A DNA stretch of 64,000 bases from Sorghum bicolor (Eukaryota > Streptophyta > Magnoliopsida > Poales > Poaceae). Below are positions 1 through 13,476 of the stretch, one piece after another. The position numbers and the translations under genes were made by a program. Location: positions 54,045,695 to 54,109,694 of the forward strand of contig NC_012872.2 of the NCBI RefSeq assembly GCF_000003195.3, in the 5' to 3' direction. The notes below the pieces were generated by a model, which ran no database searches, had not been told where the DNA came from, and was given only the letters and a program-made list of their open reading frames with translations. Numbering within the stretch: position 1 is the first letter of the stretch; every line of letters starts with the position of its first letter.

Positions 1-199
1 TATCTGTTCCTGTTTTTATCCTAGTGTCTTCATTATTTTGTGTTCATCCTTATGGATGCTTTTAATTCTATTGCTATTTTTCTTTATGGCATGTGCAAAA
101 GCTTAAAGCATAAACCTTATCATAATATCTATAAGCTTTGCCCATGTCTACATAATATAATAAACCCTTCTCAAAATATATCGTGGGATCATTAATCCT

Positions 200-1360
200 G
201 ATCTTGGTTTGTTGGGCCCCATGTTCATTCAACATTTGGATCTTACCAAGAGTTACAAGGAATCCCTTGATTTATCTTCTCGAGAGTCCTTTCTTATCTT
301 TAAAAGCATGAGTTTATGCTCAAAAGATTTGCTCTGGCTATTTCTAAACTCCCCAAAAGAAGAAAAGGATTTATTATCTAAACTAAAAATAGAAGTCTTG
401 ATAACTAAAATACAATCACATCATTCTTAAGATTTAGCTATCAATCCTAAAGCTTTAAAATTCCACATCAATGATTTAGACTTCTAATTAGCTAAGATGC
501 TCCTAAATCAATGCATGTCAGATCTTCTTACAAGAGTATCTTAGAAAAAGCATCATCAACTTCCTTTCCTTCCTAAAAATACATTGGGAAAAATTGAAGG
601 ATGACATGCCAAGTGATGCCATAGAAGGAGAGCCAAGCCACTTAGAAATAAAGTCTATCTTCTCCCCTTCTATGCTCATATTAAATGTCTTTGAACCCAT
701 CTCTAAACCCATCCTTGACTCCAATAAATCTTTTTATGCTCCTTCTACTAAACTTCATAATGACCCTAGAAATCCATCAAGACATCCTAAGAATAGGAGT
801 CATGAAGATTATAGGAATACCTAAGAAGAGCAACAACAATAGCAGGAACACGTAGAACATATTAGAAATACATAAGCTATTGTCAAAGAATGGATGGAAG
901 AAGATGAAGTTTTAGCAGTAGCATCTAAACTTGGTCTAAATTCAAATGTTGAGCTTAAATCAATTTCTTTGATAAAAAAACTCAACCAAGTTTAGAGAAA
1001 GCTTAAGACGAGGCCAACCTTAAGGACATCAATTCATGGGAAATCCTATAAAATAAAATATCTAATAAATGTCAAAGGCATGAAATAATAGACACAAACT
1101 TATTGCCTATAAACAACCATGAAGAGACATCCTTGGAGTTTGAAAAGGGAGATCATATTATGTGAAGTATTTCATTAAACACCCTATCAGACCCATGCTC
1201 ATATGAGAAATCTCCTGGATCAATTAGTCTCTAATATTATCACGCACGAGATCCTCAACCCCCTTATTCTACCTATTCATAAAATCATTAAGAGGGTGGT
1301 TATAGACACATATGTTTACCATAAATATTGTAGATCTTGTTGTGGTGAATAATACACTTA
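200..1360 (+). pseudogene. Decayed retroelement ORF, not identified
   Basis: Short open stretches at 209-430 and 594-824, and coding-like text around 840-1350 broken by stops, suggest the remains of one plus-strand protein gene inside the retroelement. The composition is Lys/Leu/Ser-rich and looks helical. I cannot place it: there is no zinc knuckle, protease DSG, RT or integrase motif. It may be a gag-like or element-specific ORF. The call rests only on the coding-like character and the position upstream of the element's 3' region. Confidence 0.3.
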
Positions 1361-4300
1361 GTGTGGTGTTGGAAGGGAAACCACTTCGCCAAACCACATC
1401 TTGAAGGTTTCCTAAGGACAAGCCTAGTGTCCTCAAACAAGCACTGTTTAGACCATGACATTAGTGTTCTTCTACTGTGCTACCTTTGTTAATTGAGCAT
1501 AGAATTATAATTATGAAAATATTCCTTTGGGTATTCTTGTCACTAACCCTCCAAGATTAGAGTAATAAGATCGAAGGAGTGACAAATGCAAGGTATGTCC
1601 AACCAATCATTATGCAACATTGAATCACTGACATCCAATCTTGATTTTTGAAAAAGTCAAGCTTGGGGGATATGCTCTCATAGATACATCTCTTGCAATG
1701 TTGCTATACTATCTTGGTTGTCCCTACTTTTAAGATATGCTCAATTTGCTAAATAATAATCATGCTCTTTCATCACTGTTTGAGTAAATCTCTATAATGC
1801 TTTCATGTTACCTTTGTTTGCTATAGTATCCTTAAGGTTTGGAGTATTTTCATACACCTTTTGAATTAGGCATAGTGCTTAGTTTAAACTATTTTCTTGA
1901 GTCATAATTAGACGAGGTGTTTAGTTTGATTCTTGAACTAAGAGGTGTGTTGATTTTTACTTTCAAAGGCTTTTTGAATTAAGCGTGGTGCTTAGGTTAA
2001 AATGCCTTCCTAAATCAAATTAGACGTGGTGTCTAGGTTGATTTTTGAGCCGATAGTATGTTGTAGTAGGTATTGGAATATTTTGTTAGACTAACCCCTG
2101 CAGGAAAACTTTCAAATTCAAATTGGGAAAAGTCCTAAGATGAACTCACACTGGAGATGAAGAGAGACACAATAATTTTGCACAAGGAAGATACAACTCA
2201 CTCGTAGCCAAGAAGAAAGAAGGGTGCACAAAACATGTTCCACAATCAAAGCACTCTCACTTCTGCGGTCAAGAAGCTGAGACATGAGGAAGAAAGATCA
2301 AACTTCTTTGGATGATCCAACCAAGTTCTTCCACATCTCATGCTCCCACCGCTCCACATGCTGGTTTGCAATCTCTAAATTCACTATTACTTTATTTCTA
2401 TAAGTTTGAGATAATGCCTATATTTGAGAATTAAAACATAAGACGGGGAAATAAATTCAAACCCTTAGAAAGAAGTAATTGTGAATAATAAATGTGTTAT
2501 GCTAAGTATGCTCAAGCAAATTCCTTTTTGTAGCATAGAAACCTTAGCTGTGTTACAACAATGCCCTTGTCATTACTTGTATATTTCTTTAGGTATGCGT
2601 TGTCCACTAATCTGTTGCAGGCATGATAATGACTGGAGTGAAAAGAGTCAATGGACTAAAGAAGCAAAAGATGGCAAAAGAATGAGTGCAAGAGAGGAGA
2701 CAAGATGTCTATGAACAACTCGAGATGTAAGAGGAAGGACCACCAGTCATTTACCCTTCATGAGTTAGTGCCATCACGCTCTAATAATGAAGGTAATATT
2801 CTAAGGTAAGTGGTCACTCTCTTCTCTTGATCTTGGTGTGCACATAAGTGAAGATACAAACATATTAGAGTTACAACTTAAATTGATTAACTCAATATGC
2901 TTTGCTCTTTTAAATTGTTTATGGCACCATTCTCTTAATCTCAGTCTTAACCAAACAAGTTAAAACATTATATTCAATCTTGGGAAGACGATAGTCAAAC
3001 TTATTTTGAAAATTTATATAGAGATAGACAATCCTTTCATTGGTTAAGCAATTTCATTCTTTTCTATCATGTGAACTTAAATACAAAATTAAATGCTTAA
3101 TCTTTTGATCTTACCACTCATAAATAAATAAATAAATCATGTAACACAACTTTATCTTGTTTAATGTGCCTAAGGATGGAGAAAAATAAATAAAGAAATA
3201 GATTTGGTTCTGTTGGAGTTTTTCTACTAGCAGAGCTCATGCACTTGATCTCTAACTTAGTTTTGCAAACAGGACAACACATCAAGCAAAGTTTATTCAT
3301 TCTACAAGTGAAAGTTCTGTGAGCGTGCACACTAAGCAAGATGCTACCAGCTACTATTAAAACTCTTCTTCAACCTCCTGACCAAATCAAAGAACAAAAC
3401 TGATATTACCATCACTAGAGGTATGCAACCATCAAGACCTCCATCTCTCAAGATGGAGAGATACACAAGAGTGGAAGAAGGCATGTGTGGTATCACCACG
3501 GAACGGGGAGTTGACTGAGGTTACCTCAGACGATAAACCCACTGAGTAAGTGTTCTCCTCTATCTAAGTCCTGTCGGTAGACTTTAAATTCCGTACCTTA
3601 GCCATAAGGTTAGAATGGTAGTTATCTCATTAAATGCATTTCCAATTTATTTAGTAGCATAATTTTGTTTACACACTAAAAGATATAAAAACAACAAAAA
3701 AATCATTTACTCCATTACTCATGGCATCACAAGCCCTATGTAGATACCCTATGGTATTTTCTGAAGGAACATCCGCTGTGGTGGCATAAAAAATGACAAA
3801 AATATAGCATTTAAATTCCTCCATCACAAATAGAAAATTCAAAAATAAGATAAAATTAAAATCTTGTTCAAATTAGACAACATTAAGCTAGCTCTTAAAG
3901 ATGATCAATTACTCTTTCGCTGACCGCTAACCTATTATTAAATTCGAGCCTTGAGTTTTGGTTTCCTTTTGGAGTGTAATTATGCAGAAACAATATTATG
4001 ATAAGGAGAGAGTCTATTAGTGACACCTACCAGGAGCGTTGTTTGTTAGCTCACTCTGAAGATCATCAACACCAACTATTGCAAACATCTAGCTTGGGGG
4101 AGGAGCATCCCCTAGTTATCAGGTAACTATACCTAGGCGATTATCGAGTCTATTTTATATAGTCATAAAATACCAAAAATATGTGAGCACATAAAGATTC
4201 ACAATAGTATCATAAGAAAATATAAAAATACCAAAAATATGTGGGCACATGAAGGTACAATAGAAATAAATAAAAACCAAACAAAATACTTATCAATATA

Positions 4301-5753
4301 TTAAGGTGTGATCATAGATTGTGTCTACAGTCAGTCTAGTTTAGAGTCAAATAAAAATTAGAGAATATTAAAATTTTGTCTTGGAGATGATGAATAGTTG
4401 CTCTACAGTAATTTCTTTCAAGTGCCTAGTTTTCAACTATAAATTCTTCTAAGTATTAGACATGACCACTTTGAGAATTTACTCTGAACCTAAAATTTGT
4501 GGAGGCATATGTTTAAGCTGAGTCTAGGTAATTGATATTATACATGAAGGTCTAAGCTGCTATTTATCTTATTCCTAGCATTACTAAGTTCTGGAGATTT
4601 ATTTTCAAAAACCCAAAATCTTACATGATGAGCTCTTGTATGATAAAGTTTAAATTTCGACCAAAGCCATATATGATACATTTAGAGTTAGGAAAACCTT
4701 TGCGCATTCATGCTACTTGCTTTACATTGAGTTCAGTCAATCTTTAGAGTATACCTTATGAGATTCTTGTCGTGCCTTTTAAATCAAGATCACTTACACA
4801 CTCCACCCACATATGCATTACTCCTACTCTGGGATGTAAGCACAGTCATTTTCACTTTCATCCACATCCATCTTAAAAAATGTTATCTCCTACACTAGGA
4901 GTAAACACCAAAAATATACCCTATAGGACAACCCCCATTTAATTGCTCTAAGTTCTTATCATTATCTCTCCAATTATTTATATTCAAAGGATGCATGTGG
5001 ATATGCAAGAGTATTTAATAAGAAAAAAAAAGAAAAAAAGGGAGTAAAATATGGACAAGTGTCCCAGCAATTAAAACAATGGGTACATCAATGCCCGCCT
5101 CCCATAGTAATGAAAAAAAAGAGAAAGAATAAAGATAGCCCATGTTTTCCTGCGAAAAGTTCTAAGGAGGGAGTAATTTTTAAAGAGCAAAAGTAGAATT
5201 AGGATTATCCACTAAATACTATATATACACCTATCCACCATATTCCATACACACGCATATCTTGATTCGATTGTATGCCTTGATTCTCTGTAGATCCATT
5301 GTTTGACTTTACAATATATGAAATGCAAGTATGCTCATCCTTGTTATTGCCACTCCTATAAGCTCCACTATATATATCCTTAGTTGTAGGAAGGCGTAAC
5401 CTCATTAATGCCTCACCGAAATCCATAAATACTACATAATAACAGACTTGAGGGTGTCATACAATCATGCTCCGAGCTTCATTTCAAAAAACTTGCAAAA
5501 CTTCGGAATATTGGTATTATGAAGAATTTGAGACATAGTGCTTGACTTGATTGTTCTATCTCTCAATTACTCATGACTTATGCAAATGCTATAAAGCTTC
5601 ATGGTTAAAGGTAAAATGGGTAAGTTTGAAAGATAGACCAGAGGACAATATATGTTTAAAAGCAAGTGTACTTAAAAGAAGTGGAAGTATTGTAGCAACT
5701 CCTGATCCAAGTTTATTAATTAGGCTTGGGTTGTTTGCCCAAGGACTGGCAAA

Positions 5754-5771
5754 AGGTAAGCTTGGGGGAAT
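5754..5771 (+). other. Polypurine tract of the plus-strand element
   Basis: AAGGTAAGCTTGGGGGAAT lies directly before the LTR start TGTTGACGG. The same tract, reversed, sits beside the Athila-like 3' LTR at 26039-26056. It would prime plus-strand DNA synthesis and fixes the orientation of this element. Confidence 0.75.
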
Positions 5772-8281
5772 TGTTGACGGTCGATAATGTCAACTTTTAT
5801 TAGAACTTTAAACCCGAAGGAGAACATGAATACACACTACTATAGGGTTTAAACTAACAATTTCCATGAGTTTTGTATATTCTGTATTTTCTAGGATTTA
5901 TTTCACAGAGGCTAAAAAAAGGAATTCTAGTGCATATTTACCACGAAACTCATCCGCGCCGGAAAACATCACGAGAAGACTCAGGAAGGGTCTAGAAGGC
6001 ACCCAAAGGAACGAGAGTCGTGGAGGATGAAAGGTGGGGCCGGCCGACCCCACCCTGGGACCGGTCAGTGCCCTACTTTGCCTGATGCCCACCACCTTCT
6101 GGAGTCTTCCTCCCACACCTCCTTGGAAGCCAAGCAAAGTATCCCTCCATCGATTTTTAAGTCAATTTGATCCAACGGTGCACACATGATGAAGATGCGG
6201 ATCACTGACGTGGTGGTTCCTTGCCCTCTACTCCACCTCAGCCTATATAATGATGCCCAACGCTCCCCCCAAGAGGTATTCTACACCCCGGTGCTTCATA
6301 TTCTCTACATAATTAGGGTTAGGGTCCCTCTAGTTGCTCTAGTTCTAGTTCATCTAGATGTAGCAATTAGGAGAGACTAGTTCTTCTAGATCTAGTCTTG
6401 TTTAGAGATTAGAGAGATTAAGTAGAGGAGTAGAGATTCTAGAGAAGTTCTGGCATGTCGGTACTTCTTCATGGCTATATTCTTCTAGATTCAGTTCCCT
6501 CACCCGGAGCTGCGCTCTGAGATACTTTTGTACTTACCCTTCTGATTTAAGTAAGCGACTTGTTCTTATTCGTTCTTTGGTTCACAACTCATATTGAGTG
6601 CTTTGATCTTGGTCATTACTTGGTTGAAGTAGTATTTCGTAGTGTGGCGTGGTGCCTAGGCTAGGTTTACTTGTGGATATTCTCTGATCAGCCGGCCAGT
6701 GGTAGTTTGTGTAGGTGACTTTATAGCTGCGTTGATTCCTCTGTAGTCCACTTCCCGTTCATAGGACTGTTGATATTTGGTAACGCAATTAGGAATTAAT
6801 CCGCAAGCGCACAGATATCGGTGAGCACTTCACCCGGGATGTTATCTAGAGTATCGTATTTATATTTTTACCACTAGGAGAAAGCGTGCATCTGACTAAC
6901 CTGATCTATTACTACTAACCTTTATGCTACAACCACTATGATTCGATGTGAGTGATGTATAGAGAAGACTTCAACTGCACCCTCATTCTAACCTTGGTAA
7001 GGATGATCTACTGTTCTGTTGGGGAGGCTCACGGAATCTAGACACCACAGAGGATGTTCGACCCGCACCTATAAACCCTATCGATCCTGCTAACGGGATT
7101 ATGGGCTACAAAGGTAACTCAGAAATGTCACGTTCCTCGCTACTACCACGGTCCGGCTAGACAGGGGATATCTATGAGTATTCTAGCCCAAACACCACGT
7201 TTACGCTAGAGATTATTACTCTAAACTCTACGCGAAGAGATTAAAGTAAACTCATAAAACAAAGAACTTACTAGAATTTAGAAGTCGAAATATTGAAGAA
7301 TCCTAGGAGCAAGCCTCGGGTTAAGAGACTTGATCCCGCAGGTACAACCTCGGAGTAGACACTGACAGGCCGGGCTTCCTCCGATCTACACCTCCACTCT
7401 ATCTCTCTCAATCTAGAAGAACTAATTATAGTCTCACATTGGATGCTAAGCCCTATGAGGTTGGAACCCTAAAGGAACCTCTCTCTCTGAATCCTCTTTG
7501 GAAAATATGCTAATGAATAATGGGGATTGCCTTCTCCAGGGGCCAGGGGCCTTGCTTATATAGCCCTCTCAAATGAATCTGGGCCGTCGGATCAAACCGA
7601 CCTTGATTGAACGGTTTTCCTTGATCCTCAAAGGCGGTGGAGCATAATCCGTGAGACTTGTGCTGATTGGCCAGCAGAGGAGGGCGGGCGCCCTGCCTGT
7701 GGGCCCGCTCAGCCTCCCGCTCATTCGTGTGGCCTCTGGAACTTTCTAGGCTGAGGAAAATTGGCGCACAAGTTAATATCTCTATGTAATCCCGACGTGT
7801 GGGCCTTTCTTCCATATTTCCTGATAACCCCCTGCAGAAATAGATAAATAGCAAAACTCGTGGAATTCTGTCAGATCAAACCCTAATTCTAGGTGTTGCT
7901 TGTATATTGGTCCTTTTCCTTATTTATTTCATGATTAAAATTGATACTTAAGAACCGTCAACAAGGACTCAAAGGCTTATAGGTGCCTGGTCGGAGATTA
8001 CTCTGATTCTTCTCCTATTCAGGTTACTGGCCCGATAAGATGATATTATACAAAGTTTACCAAAGTCAGAACCAGAGTGCATTAGCTATTTCCTTTTTCT
8101 TGACATGATCTATCCTAATTGTAGGGTTAAGTCTACATAATTTGTCATCATCACAACTGTTCCCTATGGATACGATATTTAAAACCTCCGGGTAAAATGT
8201 GACACTAGTATGATACCTGTGCGCTTGCGGATAATCCTACTTAAACTTATTTAAATGGAGTGAAGTTAATTTATACCAACA
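5772..8281 (+). repeat. LTR (3') of the plus-strand element, split by a solo LTR
   Basis: The LTR starts TGTTGACGGTC and ends TTTATACCAACA, so it has TG...CA ends. Removing the nested solo LTR and one copy of its target duplication leaves about 1309 bp, close to the related LTRs here (1260, 1300 and 1352 bp). A TATA-like CTATATAATG lies at about 6242-6251, a probable promoter. The last 100 bp (GCGCTTGCGG near 8221, then the terminal ACCAACA) mirror the ends of the minus-strand LTRs. Just after its end the sequence continues as internal DNA of the minus-strand element, so the plus-strand element seems to have inserted there. Confidence 0.8.
6768..7963 (-). mobile_element. Solo LTR of the Athila-like family, nested
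   Basis: This is a 1196-bp LTR on the minus strand. On the plus strand it starts TGTTGATATTTGG and ends GAACCGTCAACA. AGGAC at 6763-6767 is repeated exactly at 7964-7968, a perfect 5-bp target duplication. No internal region, PBS or PPT is present, so it is a solo LTR, formed by LTR-LTR recombination after insertion. It is similar to 24779-26038 and 31860-33159, including a TATA-type CTATATAAGC on the minus strand (about 7554-7563) and one copy of a GGAGGGCGGGCGCCC unit at about 7679-7693. Confidence 0.92.
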
Positions 8282-11200
8282 ATAGCTATCACTTAGGTTT
8301 TGGGCAGTTGAAAGACAAAATAGTCAAGTCGAGCACTATGCTACCTGCTCTTTGATCAACTATTATTCCAGAGTTTTACAAGATTTTCAAATAAAACTTA
8401 GAGTTTCCTTGTATGACACTTTTTAGACTCTCATATGTGGTATTTTCAGATCCTCTCTAAGGCAAGTGAGTATGCCTTGTCTCTCTCACCCTACTTCTAA
8501 TTGGCTTATGTGGAGTTCATAGGTGGGAAAGACAATTCAAACCTACTTGCATGTATTGCATAGTTAAACCATGGATCTAGAGAAACTAATTATACAATCA
8601 AGTCATATGTGCATGTGAGTGTAGTGAATAATAAGAATAAAAGTGGTAATGAGGGGTGATAACTGATGGAGAATATCTTATTCAACAATTGCTTCTTGGG
8701 GATAACATACTTCCCTAATCTGAGAACAAGGATTTGGCTGTCTTTCTTTTCTTTTGCATTGGGACTTTTGTCCTCTTTCTTTCTTTTTCTCTCTTTTTTC
8801 TCTTTTTTTTCTTTTTTTAGAGATCAATCATCCCTTTTAATTCAATGATAACAGTAGGGAGTATCAATGGGGTAACTGGGGCTTTATTGGATAAGTAGAA
8901 TAAGACATTGAATATTTTTGGGTGTCTTCTTCTAATGTAGGAGTAGAACATTTTCTAAGTGGATGTGGAATGTGTGTGGGTGAATGAAGGAATGCATACT
9001 CCTAGGGTAGGAATAGCATAGGTGTGTGTCTCCAGGATAGAAACAACACAGAGTGTAGTGTGTATATGTGGGTGGTACTTCCAGGAACAAAAGTAGCACA
9101 TAGTGAATATGGTAGATGAAAGTAGCACATACCGAAGTAGCTAAGATCAATAGATGGAGAGCACATAATATTGACTTTAACTGTATGACTAGTTCCATAG
9201 TGTCTACACAGCTTAACTACTCTCAATGCTTATAGGTTGAAATATAAGTGAAGGTTTTCCTAATATAGTAAGCATGAGTAATTGGTTGTGGTAGGAATTT
9301 TAAAACTATCATCATAAAGGAACTCATCATGTAGCAATTTAAGATTTTCAAAATAAAATTCTCTAGAATTCTAGCATCTCTAGGAGCAAGATTGATAGCA
9401 GCTCAAAATCTTCCCATATCATATCCGTCAACTACCTAGACTTAGATCAAGCATTTGCTACCCATAAGTTTTAGGCTCGGAGCAAATCTTAAGTCTAAAC
9501 AGTTGTGCCTGAAACTCAAGAGAGTACAAGGTTGAAAACTAGGTACTTGCAAGGAATTACGGCAAAGCAACTATTCATCATCTCCATATAAGAGTTAATT
9601 CTAGAGGTTCATATTAACAGATTCATTAGAAGCTCTCCTAGAAAGATTAATTATGAAAATAAAATATTTATTGGGTTTCTAAGATTATTCATCTTTTTAT
9701 CTTGTCATAACGCACTAGGAATAAATAGATAAGTGAGTAAGGGATACTTAGCTCGGTGTACGGGGGTTGCTCTCCCCCAAGCTAGATGTTGACATAGTCT
9801 ATTGAGATTGCTGATGGGCGGTGAAGACATCCTCCAGGAGTATCGTAGGTACTTGCTGTCAGCAATAGCACTTGCCTCATGCGAACAGTACTCTGACAGG
9901 GCACAGGACGTCCTTCTGCTTGTTAGTTCTTTTTGATCCTTTGAAGCCTATGAAGCTTAAATAGACAACAAAGCTTGTGAAACTAACTAAGCATTAGTAA
10001 TAAACCTCTAAGCTTTGAGAGTCTAGAACTTTCTTATACCCATTTATCTTTTAGTAGGATCAATATTTTTTTATACTTTTCATATTTATAGTATGCAGAT
10101 AGGAAAATAAATATGTTAAAACTTAGTTTTGTGCCACCACAGTAGATAAGTATGTAATCTGATGCATCACATATTAAATACATGGGGCTTAGTAGTTTTC
10201 TAAATGCAATGCAATATTATTTATTTTATTTTCTAATGCATAACCAATAAAGATGCAACTACTAATGCAGTTAAGAAAGACAAATATGCTTAAAGGAAGT
10301 GCACATAAATACCAAGTTACTTCTTGGCGTGGCGTTCGGTGATTTTAAGTCATCCGAACAGGACCTCATACCATGTTAATTCTTAGGAACAAGCATAAAA
10401 GAACTAAATATGATGAGCTAATTAGATTGGATCAAATGAGATTGTTACTCAAAGCATGTTTGACTCACTACTTATGTGAATGCCAAAATCAAGCAGGATA
10501 TTTTGGAAGTAATGATCACTTACCAAGAGATCTTACCTTTAGTATTGAAGCATGTTGAAGCCATAACATCTTGTGGAAACTTTCCTTGCTTGGCTATCTT
10601 TTCTCCTTTGTTGTACTCCTTTTTTGCCATTATTTGTTCTCTGTCTTATTTGTGCTTGGACCTTTAGATCTTCTTATTATTTTATCCCTACAAATCATTA
10701 GTGGACAACACATACCCAAAGGAGTATACAAGTAATGACAAGGCCATTGTTGTAACACAAAGCTAAGGGTCACTTCCTATGCTACAAAATAAATTGTTTT
10801 AACATATTTAGCATAACATATTTATTATTCACAATTACTTATTTCTAAAGGATTGATTTTATTTTTCCATCTTATGATTTGATTCTTAAATATAGGCATT
10901 GTGAATCAACTCAACTCATAGAAATAATGTAATAGTAAATTTAGATATTGTAAACCAGCGTGTGGAGCAATGAGGAAGAACTTGGTTGGATCACCTAGAG
11001 GAGTTGACCTTCTTCCTCATGTCTCAGCTTCTCAACCTCAGAGGTGAGAGTGCAGAATGTTGCATGCTTTTCTCTTGTCAATCTTTTCTTGATTCTTAAT
11101 AATTAGTGGTTGACAAGAGAATGCAACTCCATGGAGTAAGTGCTTTGATCATGGATCATGTTTTGTGGCTCCTTTCTTTCTTCTTAGCTACGCGTGAGTT

Positions 11201-12124
11201 GTGTCTCCCTTCATCTCCGATATAAGTTCATCTCAGGACTTTCCCAATTTGCATTTGAGATTTTCCTACAGGGGTTAGTCCAACAAAAATATTCCAATAT
11301 CTACTATAGCATACTATCAGCTCAAAAATCAACCTAGACACCATGTCTAATTTGATTCAAGAAGGGATCTTAACCACGTGTAATTAAAAGCCTTTGAGAG
11401 TAAGATCACCACTCCTAAACTAGGCACCATACTTTATTTATGAGATGTATGAAACTACTCAAAACCTAAACATATACTACAACAAACAAAGGTAGCATGA
11501 GAGCATTATAGAGATTTACTCAATAGTTATGATAGAGTATGATCGCAGTGAGAAATATTATTATATTTTTAGATGCAGATGAATTGTATGCATGTAAGGA
11601 ACTAAACATGATGTGGATGAGAAAACTAAATGAAGTGGATGCATTGATGATTCAAAGTAAACATGCAGTGGTATGCAAGAAAATAAAAATATAATTACTC
11701 ATAAGGTTTAAAGCCCATGAATAAGACTATCTCACCTTGATCACACTTACCTTGACGCGTGACTGTGATGAGTGGTGTAGCGTAAATATCCATCACATGT
11801 GATGGGGGTTGTATTCTTGTGACAATGACCTTTTCTCCAATCTACACATGGTTAGAATAAATAATATATATGTGTATACACAAACCTATGAGATGGCAGG
11901 GTTCCAGAATGATGGATCTTGAATGTTCAAGCACCCTGGGTTCTTCAATCTTGTGGAATCTTGTCCCAAGGTCGAAGCGGCATCTGATGTCCTGTCTATT
12001 CCACACTGAACAGAACAAAGGGGTAATCCTACTAAAGCTAGAGGCATACTAGATTAGCATATATTAAGATCATTATCAAAATATTTACGCCAATTGCTTC
12101 CCCGGCAACGGCGCCAAAAATGCT
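8282..12124 (-). mobile_element. Internal region of a minus-strand LTR element without pol
   Basis: This is about 3.8 kb ending at a tRNA-Asp PBS and a 5' LTR on the right. About 8285-10030 is clearly related to the 3' non-coding part of the Athila-like element (26130-27295), for example the AAATAGACAACAAA string near 9960 and 27235. From about 10030 to 11640 it has no counterpart in that element's pol but mirrors about 1690-3900 of the left element. No gag or pol ORF is readable. The 3' LTR and the last ~100 bp before it are missing on the left, where the plus-strand element abuts. A long polypyrimidine stretch lies at 8740-8818. Confidence 0.7.
12099..12116 (-). other. Primer binding site, tRNA-Asp type
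   Basis: TCCCCGGCAACGGCGCCA on the plus strand equals the 3' end of plant tRNA-Asp plus CCA, so the minus strand carries the complementary PBS. It lies 8 bp inside the LTR at 12125. All 18 positions fit. Confidence 0.9.
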
Positions 12125-13476
12125 TGTTGGTATTTCTTATGCACAGTTAAAATATAAAGGATTCCACAAACGCACAGAAAACCATTGTAGCATTTTACCG
12201 GGAGTATTCCAAGTATCGTTATTTATATTGTACCACTGGGAAACAATGGATAAAGATATTGATAGTTCATCATCATGTATCTACTAACTAATACACCAAC
12301 TAGACTAAAGTAGGGGTAAATAACGGGAGAGTTTAAGGTTCTTAAATACTTCTCTATTACTAGGGTTCTATAATAATTATGGTAGGTAAAGCAATCACAC
12401 AATAATACTTTGGGACATCAGAGCACTTAGCCACAGACAGATAATAAGGGGGCTCGAACGGTCGGACTACGGTCCTACAACACCAATCCAAATGTGGTGG
12501 AATATGTCGGTCGTCAGGGCTGTCACCACCTAAGGCTACCATAACTATCCGTAGAACAGGGTGCAATCTCAGGTAACCTATAGTCTAGACACCATGTCTC
12601 TACTATAAATTACTACTCTAATCACAATTAATAACTAGAGCACCTGATGTGGGCGGAGATCCTATGCTAAAGTATAACGACTATACTAACCAATCAAATG
12701 TAATGCATAAAAGTAAATAGAGAAGATAAAATATATTAAAGCATAATTCTTACAAGAAAACATACGAAGATATATCAGAACTCTAACGACTCCTCCAGAA
12801 CTCAAGAGTAGCGCCGCTGTCCCTAACTCTCAACTAGAACTAATCTACTACATTGGAATGTCTAGCCCTAATTCTCTAGAGGTGAGAGGTTATCCATTCG
12901 ATGGATGCCTCTACATCTCCATAATGTGGTGCTCTCAGGGAGGGGGTCTGCATCTTTATTTATAGCCCAGAAAAGCCTCCCACCTCTTCTAGACAGACGA
13001 TGTGGGACTAATTCTTCCACCGTTTGCTCTGTTGGGCTATTATACATCAACTTGGTCCTTTCAATCATCCCTCATGTGAGCCCACTCAAGGGAGAAACTT
13101 AGAGCGCCTCTCTTGGGCCTCTATCATGCCATACGACCCTCTCCTCATGTCATGAGCCTTGCTTAGGCATGGGGCCCATTAGTGGTAATTCTCCTTTATT
13201 TGTAAAATTAATATCTTTTCACTCCGGACTCCAAATATAGAAAATGATCTATTCGTTTCGATTGTCTCGACGAGCCCATCACAATGGTATAGTCCAAATC
13301 ATCATTTGATGTACTTTTATTTGATGGAAAATTGTATATTCCTACAAAACAAATGAGAACACCCAAACTCATGGAACTCGTTAGAATCAAAACCTATAAC
13401 TACGCTTTATGGTTGATATCATGTTATATTGAGCAATAGTTGATAGTATAAAATAGACCATTAAGAACCGTCAACA
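12125..13476 (-). repeat. 5' LTR of the minus-strand element
   Basis: A 1352-bp LTR, TGTTGGTATTTC to GAACCGTCAACA on the plus strand. It is related to but clearly diverged from the Athila-like LTRs; the shared block of an ACGGTCCTACAA-type string followed by a TGGAATATGTCG-type string is near 12470-12520. No matching target duplication can be tested because the other end of the element is lost. Confidence 0.85.

Larger units (their letters stand above)
1..5771 (+). mobile_element. Internal region of a degenerate LTR retroelement, 3' part
   Basis: This stretch has no long ORF. It ends with a polypurine tract directly followed by an LTR start at 5772, so it reads as the 3' internal part of a plus-strand LTR element whose 5' end lies outside the window. 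About 1690-5560 matches, in reverse complement, the minus-strand element at 8285-11640; for example the text around 2030-2090 mirrors 11285-11350. Around 4085-4110 a purine-rich AGCTTGGGGGAGG block mirrors similar blocks near 9770 and 27145 on the other strand. No reverse transcriptase or integrase motif is readable, so this is probably a copy lacking pol or a very decayed one. An A/G-rich tract lies at 5020-5045 and another at 5112-5130. Confidence 0.7.

Noticed and set aside
12099..12116. tRNA-Asp gene fragments here and at 31835
   Set aside because: Only the 18 bases of the tRNA 3' end with CCA are present, next to LTRs; these are primer binding sites, not genes.
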